This document shows positions 1 to 12,600 of a DNA stretch of 64,000 nucleotides, piece after piece; position 1 is the first letter of the stretch, and every line of letters starts with the position of its first letter. Position numbers and translations under genes: made by a program. The notes beneath the pieces were generated by a model that was not told where the DNA came from, did not search any database, and saw only the letters and a program-made list of their open reading frames with translations. The stretch lies in contig NW_024881672.1 in NCBI RefSeq assembly GCF_019059575.1, positions 372,001 through 436,000 on the forward strand. The letters run 5' to 3'. Origin of the DNA: Amphibalanus amphitrite (lineage: Eukaryota > Arthropoda > Thecostraca > Balanomorpha > Balanidae).

Positions 1-454
1 ATGGAACATGTACAAATCCATCATCACCAATGCACTGTAGAATACCAAGTTACATGATTCCGATGACAGTAAGCCTTGATTGAAGGAAAAAATGCACATC
101 CGGACGCCCAACAACAACAACAACAAAAAAAAAATATCGCCTGGAATCCCTCAGTGGACATATTTACAGACCCAATGGGAAAGTTGAAGAGGGAAGCAGC
201 AAAATTTTCGTCAACTTTGGAAGTCTGCACTTAGCTTTAGCTGCACTTAGCTTTAGCTTGTGTCACTTAGTATCTGTATCCATGTGTATCCTGTGATGAC
301 TGAGTATTCATGTCGTAGGTATGCATATGCATGCGCTGACTTCACCTGTCATTGGGTTTTTACCTGTTGGTGATCAATACATCATACAATCATACAATCA
401 TACAAAATATACAGTGCTGAAGGCACATAAACTGCGTCATAATTCTCGGCTGAC
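1..454. other. PI4KA intron 27 (partial)
   Basis: No exon matching the PIK helical region was found here. The stretch has a short direct repeat of CTTAGCTTTAGCTGCA near 231-260 and nothing else I can name. Confidence 0.6.
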
Positions 455-644
455 CTTTGAACCTCTCTGGCAGCATGACGGCCAGCGTGGGGCTGATGTC
501 CCAGGCCAGGCGGACGTGGTCGTGCCACTGTTTCTCCGAGATGGGCTGCGCGCGCCAGGCGGCCATATTCTCCTCGCCGGCCATGTGCAGCTCGGCTCTG
601 TTCTGCGGGTTGTGCCACGTCAGCAGACGCTCGATCTCGGCTGC
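455..644 (-). CDS. PI4KA: PI4KA exon 27 (residues 1478-1540), last exon in window
   Basis: [19 protein letters not shown] and [20 protein letters not shown] match human ATEIERLITWYNPLSAPEL and [20 protein letters not shown]. The donor TTCAAAG|GTCAGC leaves phase 1. The next exon is not in the window. Confidence 0.93.
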
Positions 645-3600
645 CTGTCGGCAGAGAGGGAGGGAGAGGTCACGAGGGAGAGGGATGGGAAAGGTTGCCT
701 GCAATACGAAGACGGCGCATGTCGAAGTCGGTACGATGCATTCTTCAGTGTCTTGTACCTTGCGAGTGCCTTGAGGAAGTGCTGAGAAAACATAACACGT
801 ACTATTTTAGTAAAGCAATGAGACTTATCGCATTATTGAAAACCGGGCTACCCTTAAAACGCAAGCGTATTCCCTGCACACCACTTTCCTCAGATTTCGC
901 CCAGCCATCCGCACCGCATTCCATCAAACTCCAGTCTCAGGAGCATCCACCACCCCCTCAAACACCCCATCCACTTACCAGCAGCGCCAGGATCAGGTTC
1001 CTCTTCTTGATGTAGTCCTTGACGTAGACGTCCGGGTTGGCCAGCCGGTGTTTGGCCGAGCGGCGCGACAGTGTCGAGTTATTGGAGGTGAGGGGCACCG
1101 TGTTGAACCAGCCCGTCACCGACGGGTTAAACTCGCTGGCTGGCGGCCGTGCCGAGGAGGCCACCTCGCGCGTACCGGCCACGTTCCACTGGTTGAACCC
1201 TGCTCGGGTGACGTAGGAGCGGTCAGATTTACGAGTTGGGGAATGGCGAGGAGGTGAAACAGTCGTTTAATTTGGTCACAGGCTAACACAATGACATCAT
1301 GACATGAAAATTGTTCCATCATTCAAAGACGGCATTGAAAAACCACAGTTTGCGGATCTTAGCAACAGTGTAATCACGCTTCTCCGCAACCTCGTTGCAT
1401 CAACTAAGTCAGGTCCACGCTACAATCAGCATGAAGAGGGCACTCACCTCCCATCATGCTGGTCTTGAGGTACTTTTTGTCCGAGTGCATGTTCTGCCAG
1501 AAGCGGATGAGCACGGTGATGTCCTCTCGCAGAGTGGTGGCCGACTGTTCGGGACACGGGAAGCGCGGCCGGCCGCAGAAGTAGTCCAGGCACGCGTAGT
1601 AGATCCGCTCGCGCAGCGCCACCTTACCCTGCGTCCTGCCGTGAGGAGAAAGAACAGTGCAGTGTGACAGGAATTCATAAGAGGACACGACTTTGCGGCA
1701 TCCGGAATAAAAACTTCATTGGTAAACGTACGACATGCTTGTTGCGAAAAGATATAGCCATAATCAGCTAATGAAAAACAGCTGTATGCAACCACTACAG
1801 ACGGTAAGACACCGTTCCGTGCTTCTATCCTCAGGATACTGAAATCCTTCTCCTCCACGCCGCAACCCCCTCCGGGCTGGACAGGCAACTTTATCTCATG
1901 CGGGCTGCTCCCTTGGAGCGGCACCGCTGCTCCCGAGGGAGCAGCGGTGCCGAGGGAGTATCATGGGGCTGGGTGGCCTGTCCTCTGGACGGGCTCACCC
2001 CCGGTGACTCACTAGGGTGCCTGCCCAGACCAATGTCTCCCCTATATCCTATCGTCCTCCCGGCTCTGAAATGGTCTCATTGGACCGAAAGGGTTTAACC
2101 CAACAAAACAAACAAAAAGACTAGGTACCTTATGATGTCACTACGACAGCCTATCTTCGTTTTCCCCAACAAATGGTAAACTGATCCTGACTACTGGCAC
2201 CACCTCTCCCCTACGGCACTCACATTTACTTTGACAACGCCCACCTTACTTTGTCTTCTTTTGTCCAACACCCACAATGCAGCCCATCCGTCTCACTTTC
2301 CCAGCGCCCTCCGACTCACTTTGGCAGCACGTCCGACTGCAGCAGTATGAGCCCACACGTGAGCAGACGGACGCGGGTGCCGACGGCGGCCACGTGGCGC
2401 GTCATGGCGCCCCGCTCTCCGCCCACGGAGAAGGACAGCGTGCTGTGCAGCAGGGAGCACAACAAGTCCACCTGGTCGCGGCTGCGGTACCGGGCGATCT
2501 CCACGCGCTCCAGCAGAAACTGAGGTGGCAAGGACAGACGGTACACTCGTCAGGGCCGAGGCGTCAGAAATGGGAGACAGTAAAGGTACCTACACAGATT
2601 GAAGTTGAGAATGCCGAATGACAGAAACATGCTTCAAAAGGCTTCAAATCGATTGAATAAAACATAACAGCCTACAGATTGCATTACGATTACAGCTTTA
2701 TTAGTCATACACATTACGACCTACAGCCTACTCATTACACATTACAGCCAGTTACTTGTCGACAGTAAGCTTATCAACGTTAATTAGCCGGAAATGCTAG
2801 CAAGCCGGAAGAAGGGCTGAATGGGCTAACCAAACCGTCCATCAACAATGTTAGATCATCCAGGGGAACTAGCGTGATGGCTAAGTTAATCACGGGACTG
2901 GCCTGGACCCAGAGGTGGTGGGGACTGACGACTGGGGACAGTTGGGACTCACCTGCACCCAGAGGTGGTGCGGCGCCACGAACGGCGGCTTGGCCTCGAT
3001 GGAGCAGCCCTCGTAGACGGCCAGCGGGTTCACCTCGGGCTCCTGCTCACTGAACAGACCCAGGCGCTTGTCGATCGTGTACTGAAACAGAAAGATCAGT
3101 CAGATTATCATATCACAGTCAGACAAAGACGCTTGTCGGTCGGGTACTGAAATATAGTGGCCACAGTCCAATCAGATCTAGACAAGTTAACATTTGACGG
3201 CTAGGATTAAACTTAACACGGAAATAGTTCGTGGACGACATCAAGTATACTCGTGTCATTGACATATATCCCAGATCGTTTCACTGACCTGCCAGGCGGC
3301 GCACATTTCGCGCAGGAAGCTGATCTCCAGGTCAGGCCGTGCGGACAGCACCCATTCCCAGCACTGGATACCGGTACGCATGGCCGGCTCGGTGAACATG
3401 ATGGCCGGAGACCAGGCCACCAGGTGGAGCAGCTCCCGGTCCAGACCTGACAGATAAATACAGACACAGACACACAGACACAGGTCAAAGACAGCGATCA
3501 CGCCATCCGGGAACGCTCAATCCATCTTCGACAAACTTACAAAACATTTCTGTCAATATCTCTCAAAAACTAGACCAGTTATCAGTCATCATTCTTAGCC

Positions 3601-6600
3601 TCCAAAGCTCTGTAGGCAACCAAGACAGCGTCTGTGCTTTCTAAGACACCTCTCGAGGGGAGAAGGGATACCCTTCTCCCCTTGTCAAACCCCAATCTCC
3701 GTCATCCCATCACTCACGCCGTCCTCTCGCCCCCTCTTCCCTCACCCGTAGTGCTGATGAGCTGCGCGGCGACCCTCAGCAGCGCCGGACTGTGCGCAGC
3801 GTCATCCTTTCTTGTCCACGTGGCCTTCAGCTGAGTCGCCAGCTGACCGTCGGTACCCGCTGCCTGCAGCCCGCGGACCTCACCCGAGTACAGACAGCGC
3901 AGGGCCACGGCCGTCACCAGCTCAGAGCTGTTACTCTTCACACACTCGGGCAGCTTGGAGAGCGTCACCGCCTGCCGGTGGAGCGTGGGTGGATCATTAT
4001 AAAGGGTCGGGGACCGACATAGAGGAAGCGAGGTGGACAAGGTAGCAGTCTGCTGAATAATCTGGCTATTAGTCACAGACAAGTAAGGGCAGGGAACTTC
4101 TTTACCTGGACATCGTCAATGTCACTGACAAACAAGACAATTCTTATATAAAGCACTAGTTAGTAACAATTTTCGTGAAGAGTTCGCATTACTACACAAG
4201 AAAACACACACCATATTCATTTCACATATTGTATCCCAACGGCCCCTCTCTTCCCCTCCTTCCCATCCACTGACCGCCAGCGGAGCCGCCTGCGGGCTGG
4301 GGCCGGCGAAATGTAGCCCAGCCTCGAGCGCCAGCGCCAGGCCCGTGTGGTGCGCGGGCGCCGGCCGCGTCAGGTACTCGGCCAGATGGGAACGCGTCGT
4401 GGCCGGCGCCCACTTCATCGCCTCCTCAATGATGCCCTCGCAGCGCGCCGAGAAATCCTTCACGGTTGTCTGGGGGTGAGAAGGCCGGAACTCGGAGTGA
4501 GGGTGTCTGGAAATGCGGCAAGGTAATTCAGACGGAAGGAGCTGAGGTAGAATGAATGTGAATAGAACACATTTAGTGCATTTTCACTCGACTGGTTAAT
4601 GTTATTGCAAGAGCCTAAAAAACACAGCTTACGATCGCCAGCCTAGCCATTGATGAAGCGAGTTTCAGGAACAACTTTACCTCCCACTGTACCTCAGTAC
4701 CACCCACTGCGTACCTCTCGCGCCTCGGTGGTGTCCTGCAGTACCAGGCAGTACGGCGTACCGGGCACCCGCAGATCGGGGTACACTTCGTTGGGGTTCT
4801 GCTGCAGCGACTCACTGAGCAGCTGCAGGATGTCCAGCATCGTGGTGAGCACGGTGGCGTTCCACAGGATGTGCGGGAACCTGCCGAACACAGACGTGTA
4901 AGAGAGGGGTCAGGTAGGTGAACAGGAGAGTACAGTAGCTTTGTAAAGAAATCCTTGAATGACTTATGAAAAATCAGCTTGAGGAACTTTAAACATGTTG
5001 AGCTGAGTATGTTGAATACATGACTTGTCTGAATGAGTCGTGACTCGTGAACAATATAAATTAGACTGCTTCGTTGTCGAACTTCCATACAAATGTACAG
5101 CGCGACATAATCAAATGACAAGAGGACACTCCGAAACTAATGCAACTCTGCCTTGTCTTTTTGTGGGTGTAACCCTCGCACACACATAGACACAAGCGTC
5201 CTCACCTATCGACCATCTGCGAGAGGAACTTATCGGCCACACGCCGGATCTGCTTGTGCGGGCTGTTGAAGTGCACCAGCAGGAACTGGGCGTGACCCTC
5301 GAGCTCGCGCTCTCGCGCAGTGTTCTTCGGCTTGTGCGCCATCACGTCCAGGAAGCTGGCGAACACGCGCTCACCGACACTGCAGGGATGGGGCAGAGAG
5401 GGATGGGTTTGGGGCGGTCAGAAGAGGCGGGTGGAGGGCAAAGTTGGGGAGGCGGAGAGGAGACTCTTCAGAATGCGATTGTCTTGAAACTTGGGTCCTA
5501 CAGTCCTATTGGAGATTTCCAAGAGGACATACGAAAAAAAAAACAGGATTTAAGACGATATATGTAATTAACACAAGATAAGAAAATTTGCTGAGTGCTT
5601 CAGCCTACAACTTATTAAACTATGCACAAAAGTTAGAAATGAAAACAAACGCCCAGCACAGTTTCAAAAGACAACTAACCGCTAGCGTCGCCAGCTAATC
5701 CGCAGTTCGTGCCCACCTGTTCATGCAGGCCCACATGTTATACTTGTCCCGCTGAATGGCCGGGTCGTTCAGGTACTCAAACATGGCGTGGAAACTGGTC
5801 TCCTCCTGGTTCTGCACTCTGTGAAACACGGCACAGCACCGAGAGTCAAACACAACCCTGAGTCAACCCTGAGAACACAAAACACAACACCGAAAGTAAG
5901 ACACAACCAGGACTTATCGAGACAGGAAACGAAATCATAGGAACTGCACACAGAAATTCCAAAGCAAATACCAAATGACAATGGTAAAGGCAGATGTCCG
6001 TGATCAAACGTAAAATCATAGCATTCACATTTCACACCCAACAATCACTATCGCGGGCGGCAGTTCCTCAGTAGCCGAAAGTTACCCTCATCGCAACTAC
6101 GTCTCTCAGGTTGCTGTCCTCACCGCAGCATCTCGAGTTTGTAGACGGACAGCAGGTAGGTGCACTGGGCGAACGACAGCTGCCTGATGATGGCCGACAC
6201 GTCCTGCGGCTGCTCCAGGTAGTTGAGGATCTGAGTCTTCAGCTCCTGAAGCTCCGTCTGCATAAATAAAAAAGGGATATTGGTGGCGATGACGAATGAA
6301 ACAGTACGATAGGCTACAGGACGTTAACATTAACAGTGACGAAGAAGGGGAGGGGTGTTAGCAGAGTTGGTATCCGGAACTGCAGAGTTGAAACGATACA
6401 TTCGAAACGAAAAGCGTTTGGGGGACGCAGGGGCCAATTAAAACCTATTTGCCTGTAACGAGAAACAAAAACTGATAACGCAACGAGCAAGCGTGATTTC
6501 TCCATTCACCAGAATTGCAAGTAACACCGGCCCATGCAACCATAACCTTTCTGAATGCGAATTTCATTTTCATCGAACATATCCGTTTTCCGTCAAGCCC

Positions 6601-9600
6601 AAACAACAAGCTCATTTATGAACAACCACACCCCCTCTTCACCACGCACCACCGCCACGACTCTCACCAATGACACGGCGTCGTTCCGCAGCGCTGAGGT
6701 GTGCTGCAGCTCGCGCATCTCGGAGGCCAGCGAGGTCTGTGAGCTGATGAGCAGCGGCGACTTGATGGCGATCTCCTTCACACCCTCGTACCACTCGACC
6801 GGCCAGATGTCTGAGGCGGGGGCAGGGATCAGAATGGGTCACATCACATGGCACGTCAGGCTGCAGGCGAGACAGGACACTGGTCGGGCTAATCCACAGA
6901 CCAGATGTCTGCCTTGGGCACGCACGTCAACGGTCATAAGTCTAGGTTACGTCCATGAAGAGAGTGAATGCTGGTCGTACCACTTCACCGGTCAGATATC
7001 TGTCGGGGACAGGGACAACGTCCGGTCATGGGACATATCCCTTCACAGACAGTGGACGCTAATGCACCACCGCACTGCGCAACCAAAAGTCAAAGGGGGG
7101 AGTTATACAGCGTCATAGCCAGAAGAATACGTGAGGAGCGTTACTTGAACAATGTCACCGACCAGGCCCCATGGGCGATTCGGAACTCAGAGGTTATAAA
7201 AGGTCATAACGGGGTCAACAGTTAAGGTAGAGACTCATATTGATAAACACTTTGCCCGTTGGCTTCAGCATCCTCCCCATATTTTCTTTTTTCAAGGGAT
7301 GCGGTGTACCAGATTTGAGAATTCCCAGTGAGTGATGTAACAGCCTTTGTGACGTCATCTGATATTGGTCCCCATGGGACCAGAGGTCACAGTGGCAGTG
7401 ACGCACACCACCCGGAGACGCGGTCCTGTTACCCACCTGGTGCGGTCCCGCGATGGTCGCACGCTCATCGCCCACACGTGTGCCCCCCACCCTCCTCGCG
7501 CACATATAGCTGGTAAGGAGGGACGGGTCACGGGACAGGACGTACAGAGAAAGGAAAGATGGGGCAAGTAAAAACTTTTCCCAGTAGCCTTTGGTCCTAA
7601 CAAAGATGTCACACAAGACGTCAAACATTTCCCACTCGTATCTTTACACACCACACACTTATAACATCACATCAGCATTTATCAAGTCTCCTTAGTCAGA
7701 GTGCTCTGGTGCGTTAAGTCCAAGGTGGATGACGTTATTTTTTTTTTTTTTAATTTAGTCCGAACCTTTTGATGGGAAGGATTCACAAGGACAGAGCCAC
7801 CGCTAAGCAAAGCTTGTTGCGGTGACCCTGCCCTCTACCCTCCGATCGCGCAATTCCAGTTCTATGGCAGAATTTAGAGTCCAAAGTTTAACGTGCGCAC
7901 ATAGCCGCGCACGGCCGGTCCCCTCACTGACTTCACCTGGCTACGGCCTGCCACCAACCGCAACCATACCTGTCAGGAGGCCCATAAATGTCAAGCGCCC
8001 GTCGCGCTTCGAACCCGGACTGTTGTAACCGGGAACGCGTGCTTTCACCACGCGGAGTCCAACGCTCTATCAACTGAGCTACGGGACCGGCTATTGATCC
8101 AGCGCCGAGCCCCACCCATCCACCTACGCGAGTCCTGGACGGTGAAGCCCATGACGACCGAGTAGAGCCAGAAGTCCCTGAAGAGCTTGTGAAGGCGCGG
8201 CCGGGGGTTCCGGATCGGCGGCAGTCGGCGCACCAGGGTGGCCAGCACGGGAATCAACACTCCCAGGTTACCGGCCGAGCTGGACGCCTGTGGAGGTAAG
8301 GCGGGATTACAGGGGTCATTAGAGGTCAGCACAGGTCACCATGGTGAGGCCACCGTAGGTTACCTGAGATTAATTGGGGATCCGCTGTCTTAAAACTGGG
8401 TAGAGTACAGCGACGACCTCGGCGCTGCGTTAAATCCACGCCGGCCACCACTCCATCACCCGCCAGTTTCGTACCGGCGAGCACCGAACTGAAAGGGTCA
8501 GATTTGAAAGCTGTAGAGAGAACCTTCTCTCAAGCAGGGCTGTGATGAGACGACGAGGAATTAAACGACGTCTGTGTACTTTGCAGGGCTTAACTTAACA
8601 GTTTGTGTGCTTTACAATGCTCTATGACCAAGAGCCTTACTTCGTTTTTCTGGTACCTTCGCCCTTGAAACATCGTACGGTGTATCTCCTGGCTAGCTTA
8701 AGTAGAACGAAGATCAAGCAACATTTAGTTAACGGGTGAAACGCTAGCAAGGCATCGCTCATTGCTATAAGTTTAATGATCTATCAGCTGAATAACAAAT
8801 TGAATTATCTTCAGTATTGATATATAACAGCACTTCAGATATGTATGAAGATAAGGATCGGAATAAAACAATCAAATTGTATAAACGAATGTAAAATAGC
8901 AATGCCTTTAAGCATATCATAATAAGCGTACATACATATTGACTTTAGTAACGGGGTGGTTGGGATGTGTTAGTTATCGTGCAGCTATATGCATCGTGAT
9001 GCGTGCGCGTCAACTCTACATAAATACGAAGCCAGCGCAGTCTAAGCTGGTTGGTGCCGTCGCAGATGGTAACTACAAAACACTACTGTGGCCAACAAAG
9101 CGAACTACTACAAAAGAGATAGTTAAAGTCTCTGTTACTATCCCAAACTGGTTGAAAACTATCCCGGATTATTCTTCTCAGATTTTAGGTCTAGAGATCT
9201 GACTTGATAAACGATGTTATTTATCACGCTTATCGAAATAAATAACTATGTAAAAAGACTTATAAAAATATTGTAAAAACGGCCTTTAAAAAACGGCAAA
9301 TGCTTTACCATCTGAGGAATATGCAAAGTTCATAGAAAAGGAACGTCTTTATTACAAGCAAAGAAAAAAATCAAGAAGGAAAAAGTGCTAGAACGCATAG
9401 TGCCATTCTATGGTGGACATCGTAAAATATCAATATTTCCCCGCTTTTTAACTCATTTACCTACTCAAGTAAGGAAGGCTGTTGTGACTCATATTTCAAA
9501 CCAGTCTCGGCGCATGGTTATTCAACTGCTAAAAAAGTTAGTCGGTCATCGAGCAGCACTAGCTACTGTTGGGCCGAATCTGGCACAGAAGTAATTGCAG

Positions 9601-12600
9601 ACAGTCCCATCCTCTTGCATCTTGTCATAGCCACCATGCTCTAGCATCCTGCCGGGTCACCAGGGGCAGAACCAACTACAGTGGCGCACAGGCCCTGCCC
9701 TCTCAGTCGCGTTCGAGCACCGTGGTGAGACGGGGAGACCCGGGTGGAACTCATAGCAGAGATAAAGAGTAATGGGAGGAGCTGGATGTATCACAATTCA
9801 CAGGCGATGTCAGTGGTTAGTAGTCAATAGTTATAGTGGGTTAGGGTAGAGTTGATGAGTGCGTCATTGTGTGGTGGCGTTTTGCAATAGGCCTAAAACA
9901 ACTGTCAAAGTAGGTGATCAGTCTGTCTATGTGGTAAGAAGTCGAACATTTTCCTGTTTGCCAAGGATCAGTCAGTCAATGCTCAAAGGACAAAGAGCAA
10001 TAGTCATCAGAAAAGGGTCCTGAATCGAATAATCAGCGGCGTCGGTGATCAATGGCCACAGTCAGCGGTCAGCAATTCGCACCAGTGGTTGTAAGTCACC
10101 AGTCTGAGGCTGAGCCAGACTGAACCGGTCATGAACTGAGTGGTCAGCAGTGGTCACTGGTCAGCCAGCATAAAATCTGAAGAGTCCATGGATCCCAGGT
10201 GTATCTACAGAGCGGAAACGCGTCAGTGTCAGCGTCCGCTGGTGATTGAAATATTTACAGAGCGGAGAAGTGGAAGTGTCAGAGTGTCGACGTCAATGCC
10301 AGTGTTCAGGAGTAACTACAGAGGGGAGCGGTGGTGACGGTGTCAGTGCCAGTGTTCAGGAGTAACTACAGAGGGGAGCGGTGGTGACGGTGTCAGTGTC
10401 AGTGTTCAGGAGTAACTACAGAGGGAAGCGGTGGTGACGGTGTCAGTGTCAGTGTTCAGGAGTAACTACAGAGGGAAGAGGTGGTGACGGTGTCAGTGTC
10501 AGTGTTCAGGAGTAACTACAGAGGGAAGCGGTGGTGACGGTGTCAGTGTCAGTGTTCCGAAGTATCTACTCAGTGCTTCGCGATAGTCATTATTCACACC
10601 AGTGTCGATGTTAGTGTCAATAGTAACTACTACGGGCCGGTAGTGATACTCGCGGGGCGGACACTGGCCGTCAGAGCAGGTCGCCCCCACTCACACCTCA
10701 CACACACACTAAGGACAGCGACAGGTTAGAGAACCGAGTAGGACGGACCGCGCGCGGCCGGCGGACGACTCACTTTGATGTTTCTGGTGACCGACGGAGC
10801 CTGTAACGGTAACGGCAGCACCATGACTGCCCTGATCGGCCGGAAACGACGGCAGACCGCGCACATACAGACAGCGACGGCCCAAAAGGCAGCTAAACAC
10901 AACTGTCACGGCCTGAGTCTACTTCGAATTCCTGCTGCAGATATACGTGGCGATTGAAAGCCAAAGAAAAAAGCTAATTTTATAGTACAAGTAGCTACAT
11001 ATTCTGAGGCAGTCTAGCTAGGTCAGCCAAACTGACCAACTGCTATGTAACAGAGGACGGTATGTATTCAAATACTGCAGTAGATGCGTTATAACAATAA
11101 GTACAAGCAATGCATAAACTACCATAGAAGAAGATTAAAGGGTTAACTGTGTCCTAAAACTTTCGGTTTATCAACTGGCTAAACCAACTGCAGTGGTAGT
11201 AACTGGGCATTTAGGTGCCATATGGAGCCACCACTGTCCAAAAAGAGCTGCCGCAATGAAAGAAAAAAAAATACAGCGAACGATACCCGTGCCAGAAGCA
11301 TACAGCCTCCCATAACCACTAAAACACATGTCTAGTCTGCATTAACAATGCACCTTCTCCCTCCTGCCCCACCTCGGCCCCGGCTGACCCCTACCAACCT
11401 TCTGCGATCCCATGGCCTTCTCGGAGGCGCGCTTGGCCTCGAGCCCCAGCTGGACGAAGAGCTCCAGCAGACGCACCAGCAGGTCGTGTAGCTCGGTCTC
11501 TCCCTGCAGCTGGGCAGCCATGTTGGCCAAGGCGTTAATCACTGGCTGGGAGACGTGTCTGTCGGTAGAGAAACGAGATCAGAGGTCAGGTTAGATCAGG
11601 GCAGGATAGGCCAGATCAGGTCTAGTCAGGTCAGGGGAGAGGCAGAGGCGTTAATCACCGGTCTGCCGGTAGGGTACGAGGGCAGGTCAGGTTAGGTCAG
11701 AATCACAGGCAGATGCGTTGGTCAGCTGTTGAGAGCTGTGTCTGTTGACTGGGGAACGGGAACGGGCACAGGCAGACGTCATGACATGGCAAGGCACAGC
11801 GGTCAGTTCAAATTACGTAACTCATCTGTGGGCGTCATACGAAGTGAAGCTACCGCTTTTTTCGTCACGCTTACGTCGGACAAAGGTCCAGCACAAATCT
11901 ATCCATGAATCATGTCATTTTAACGGATCTCCTCCAAAATCTCTGCTCTTCTTTCTTGACGTCATCGCGTGAGAAGTAGAGCTCGGTGTGTGATCAGGCA
12001 GCATCTCCATCCACCTTGGACCCGGGTCCTGCGCCTGTCCTCCGCCCGCGCACCGTGCGCCGTCCTATCGCCTCCCGTGGGGCCGCACCACCGGTGTCCT
12101 CCCACGGTCCCGGCGCGCATAAAACACCGCCGCTGCGCCGCGCCCTCCTAGTCCCTCCCAGACCCTCGCACACACACGCACCATGCAGGTCGCACAGTTC
12201 TCTCTGCTGGTGGCGGCGGCGGCGCTGGCCGCGGCCGGAGCCGACGAGTGCGGCAGCCCGGCCGACACGCTGTGCGTGCGCAGCTGCGCCTACGAGGAGC
12301 TGGCCGTGTGGGACCACGGCTTCTCGGGCGACCTGCACATCCACTTTGAGACGGAGGTGGACACGTGGAACGTGGACGTGGCGTTCGACCACGAGCTGCA
12401 GACGTTCAACCAGTGGGCGTACCCGGCCAGCACCAGCGACCACCGCGTCTTCAGCCTGAGCAACAACCCGTGGGACGGCCACCACAACGCCAACACCACG
12501 CTCACCATCAGCTTCAACGCCCACTACGCCGACAACATGGCCACGCCCATGGTGTACAGCGTCAAACTGGACGGCCAGGAGAAGTGTGTCGTGCCCTGAG

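Noticed and set aside
3634-4082. Long frames overlapping PI4KA exons in other frames or on the plus strand (also 321-785, 1454-1924, 4615-5121, 6555-7118)
   Set aside because: Shadows of exons or intron read-through; only the minus-strand frames that match PI4KA carry conserved protein sequence.
8000-8091. tRNA gene (also at 29907-30000)
   Set aside because: Both are heads of the same ~355-bp SINE; the fold has extra bases and the same body and A tail follow each.
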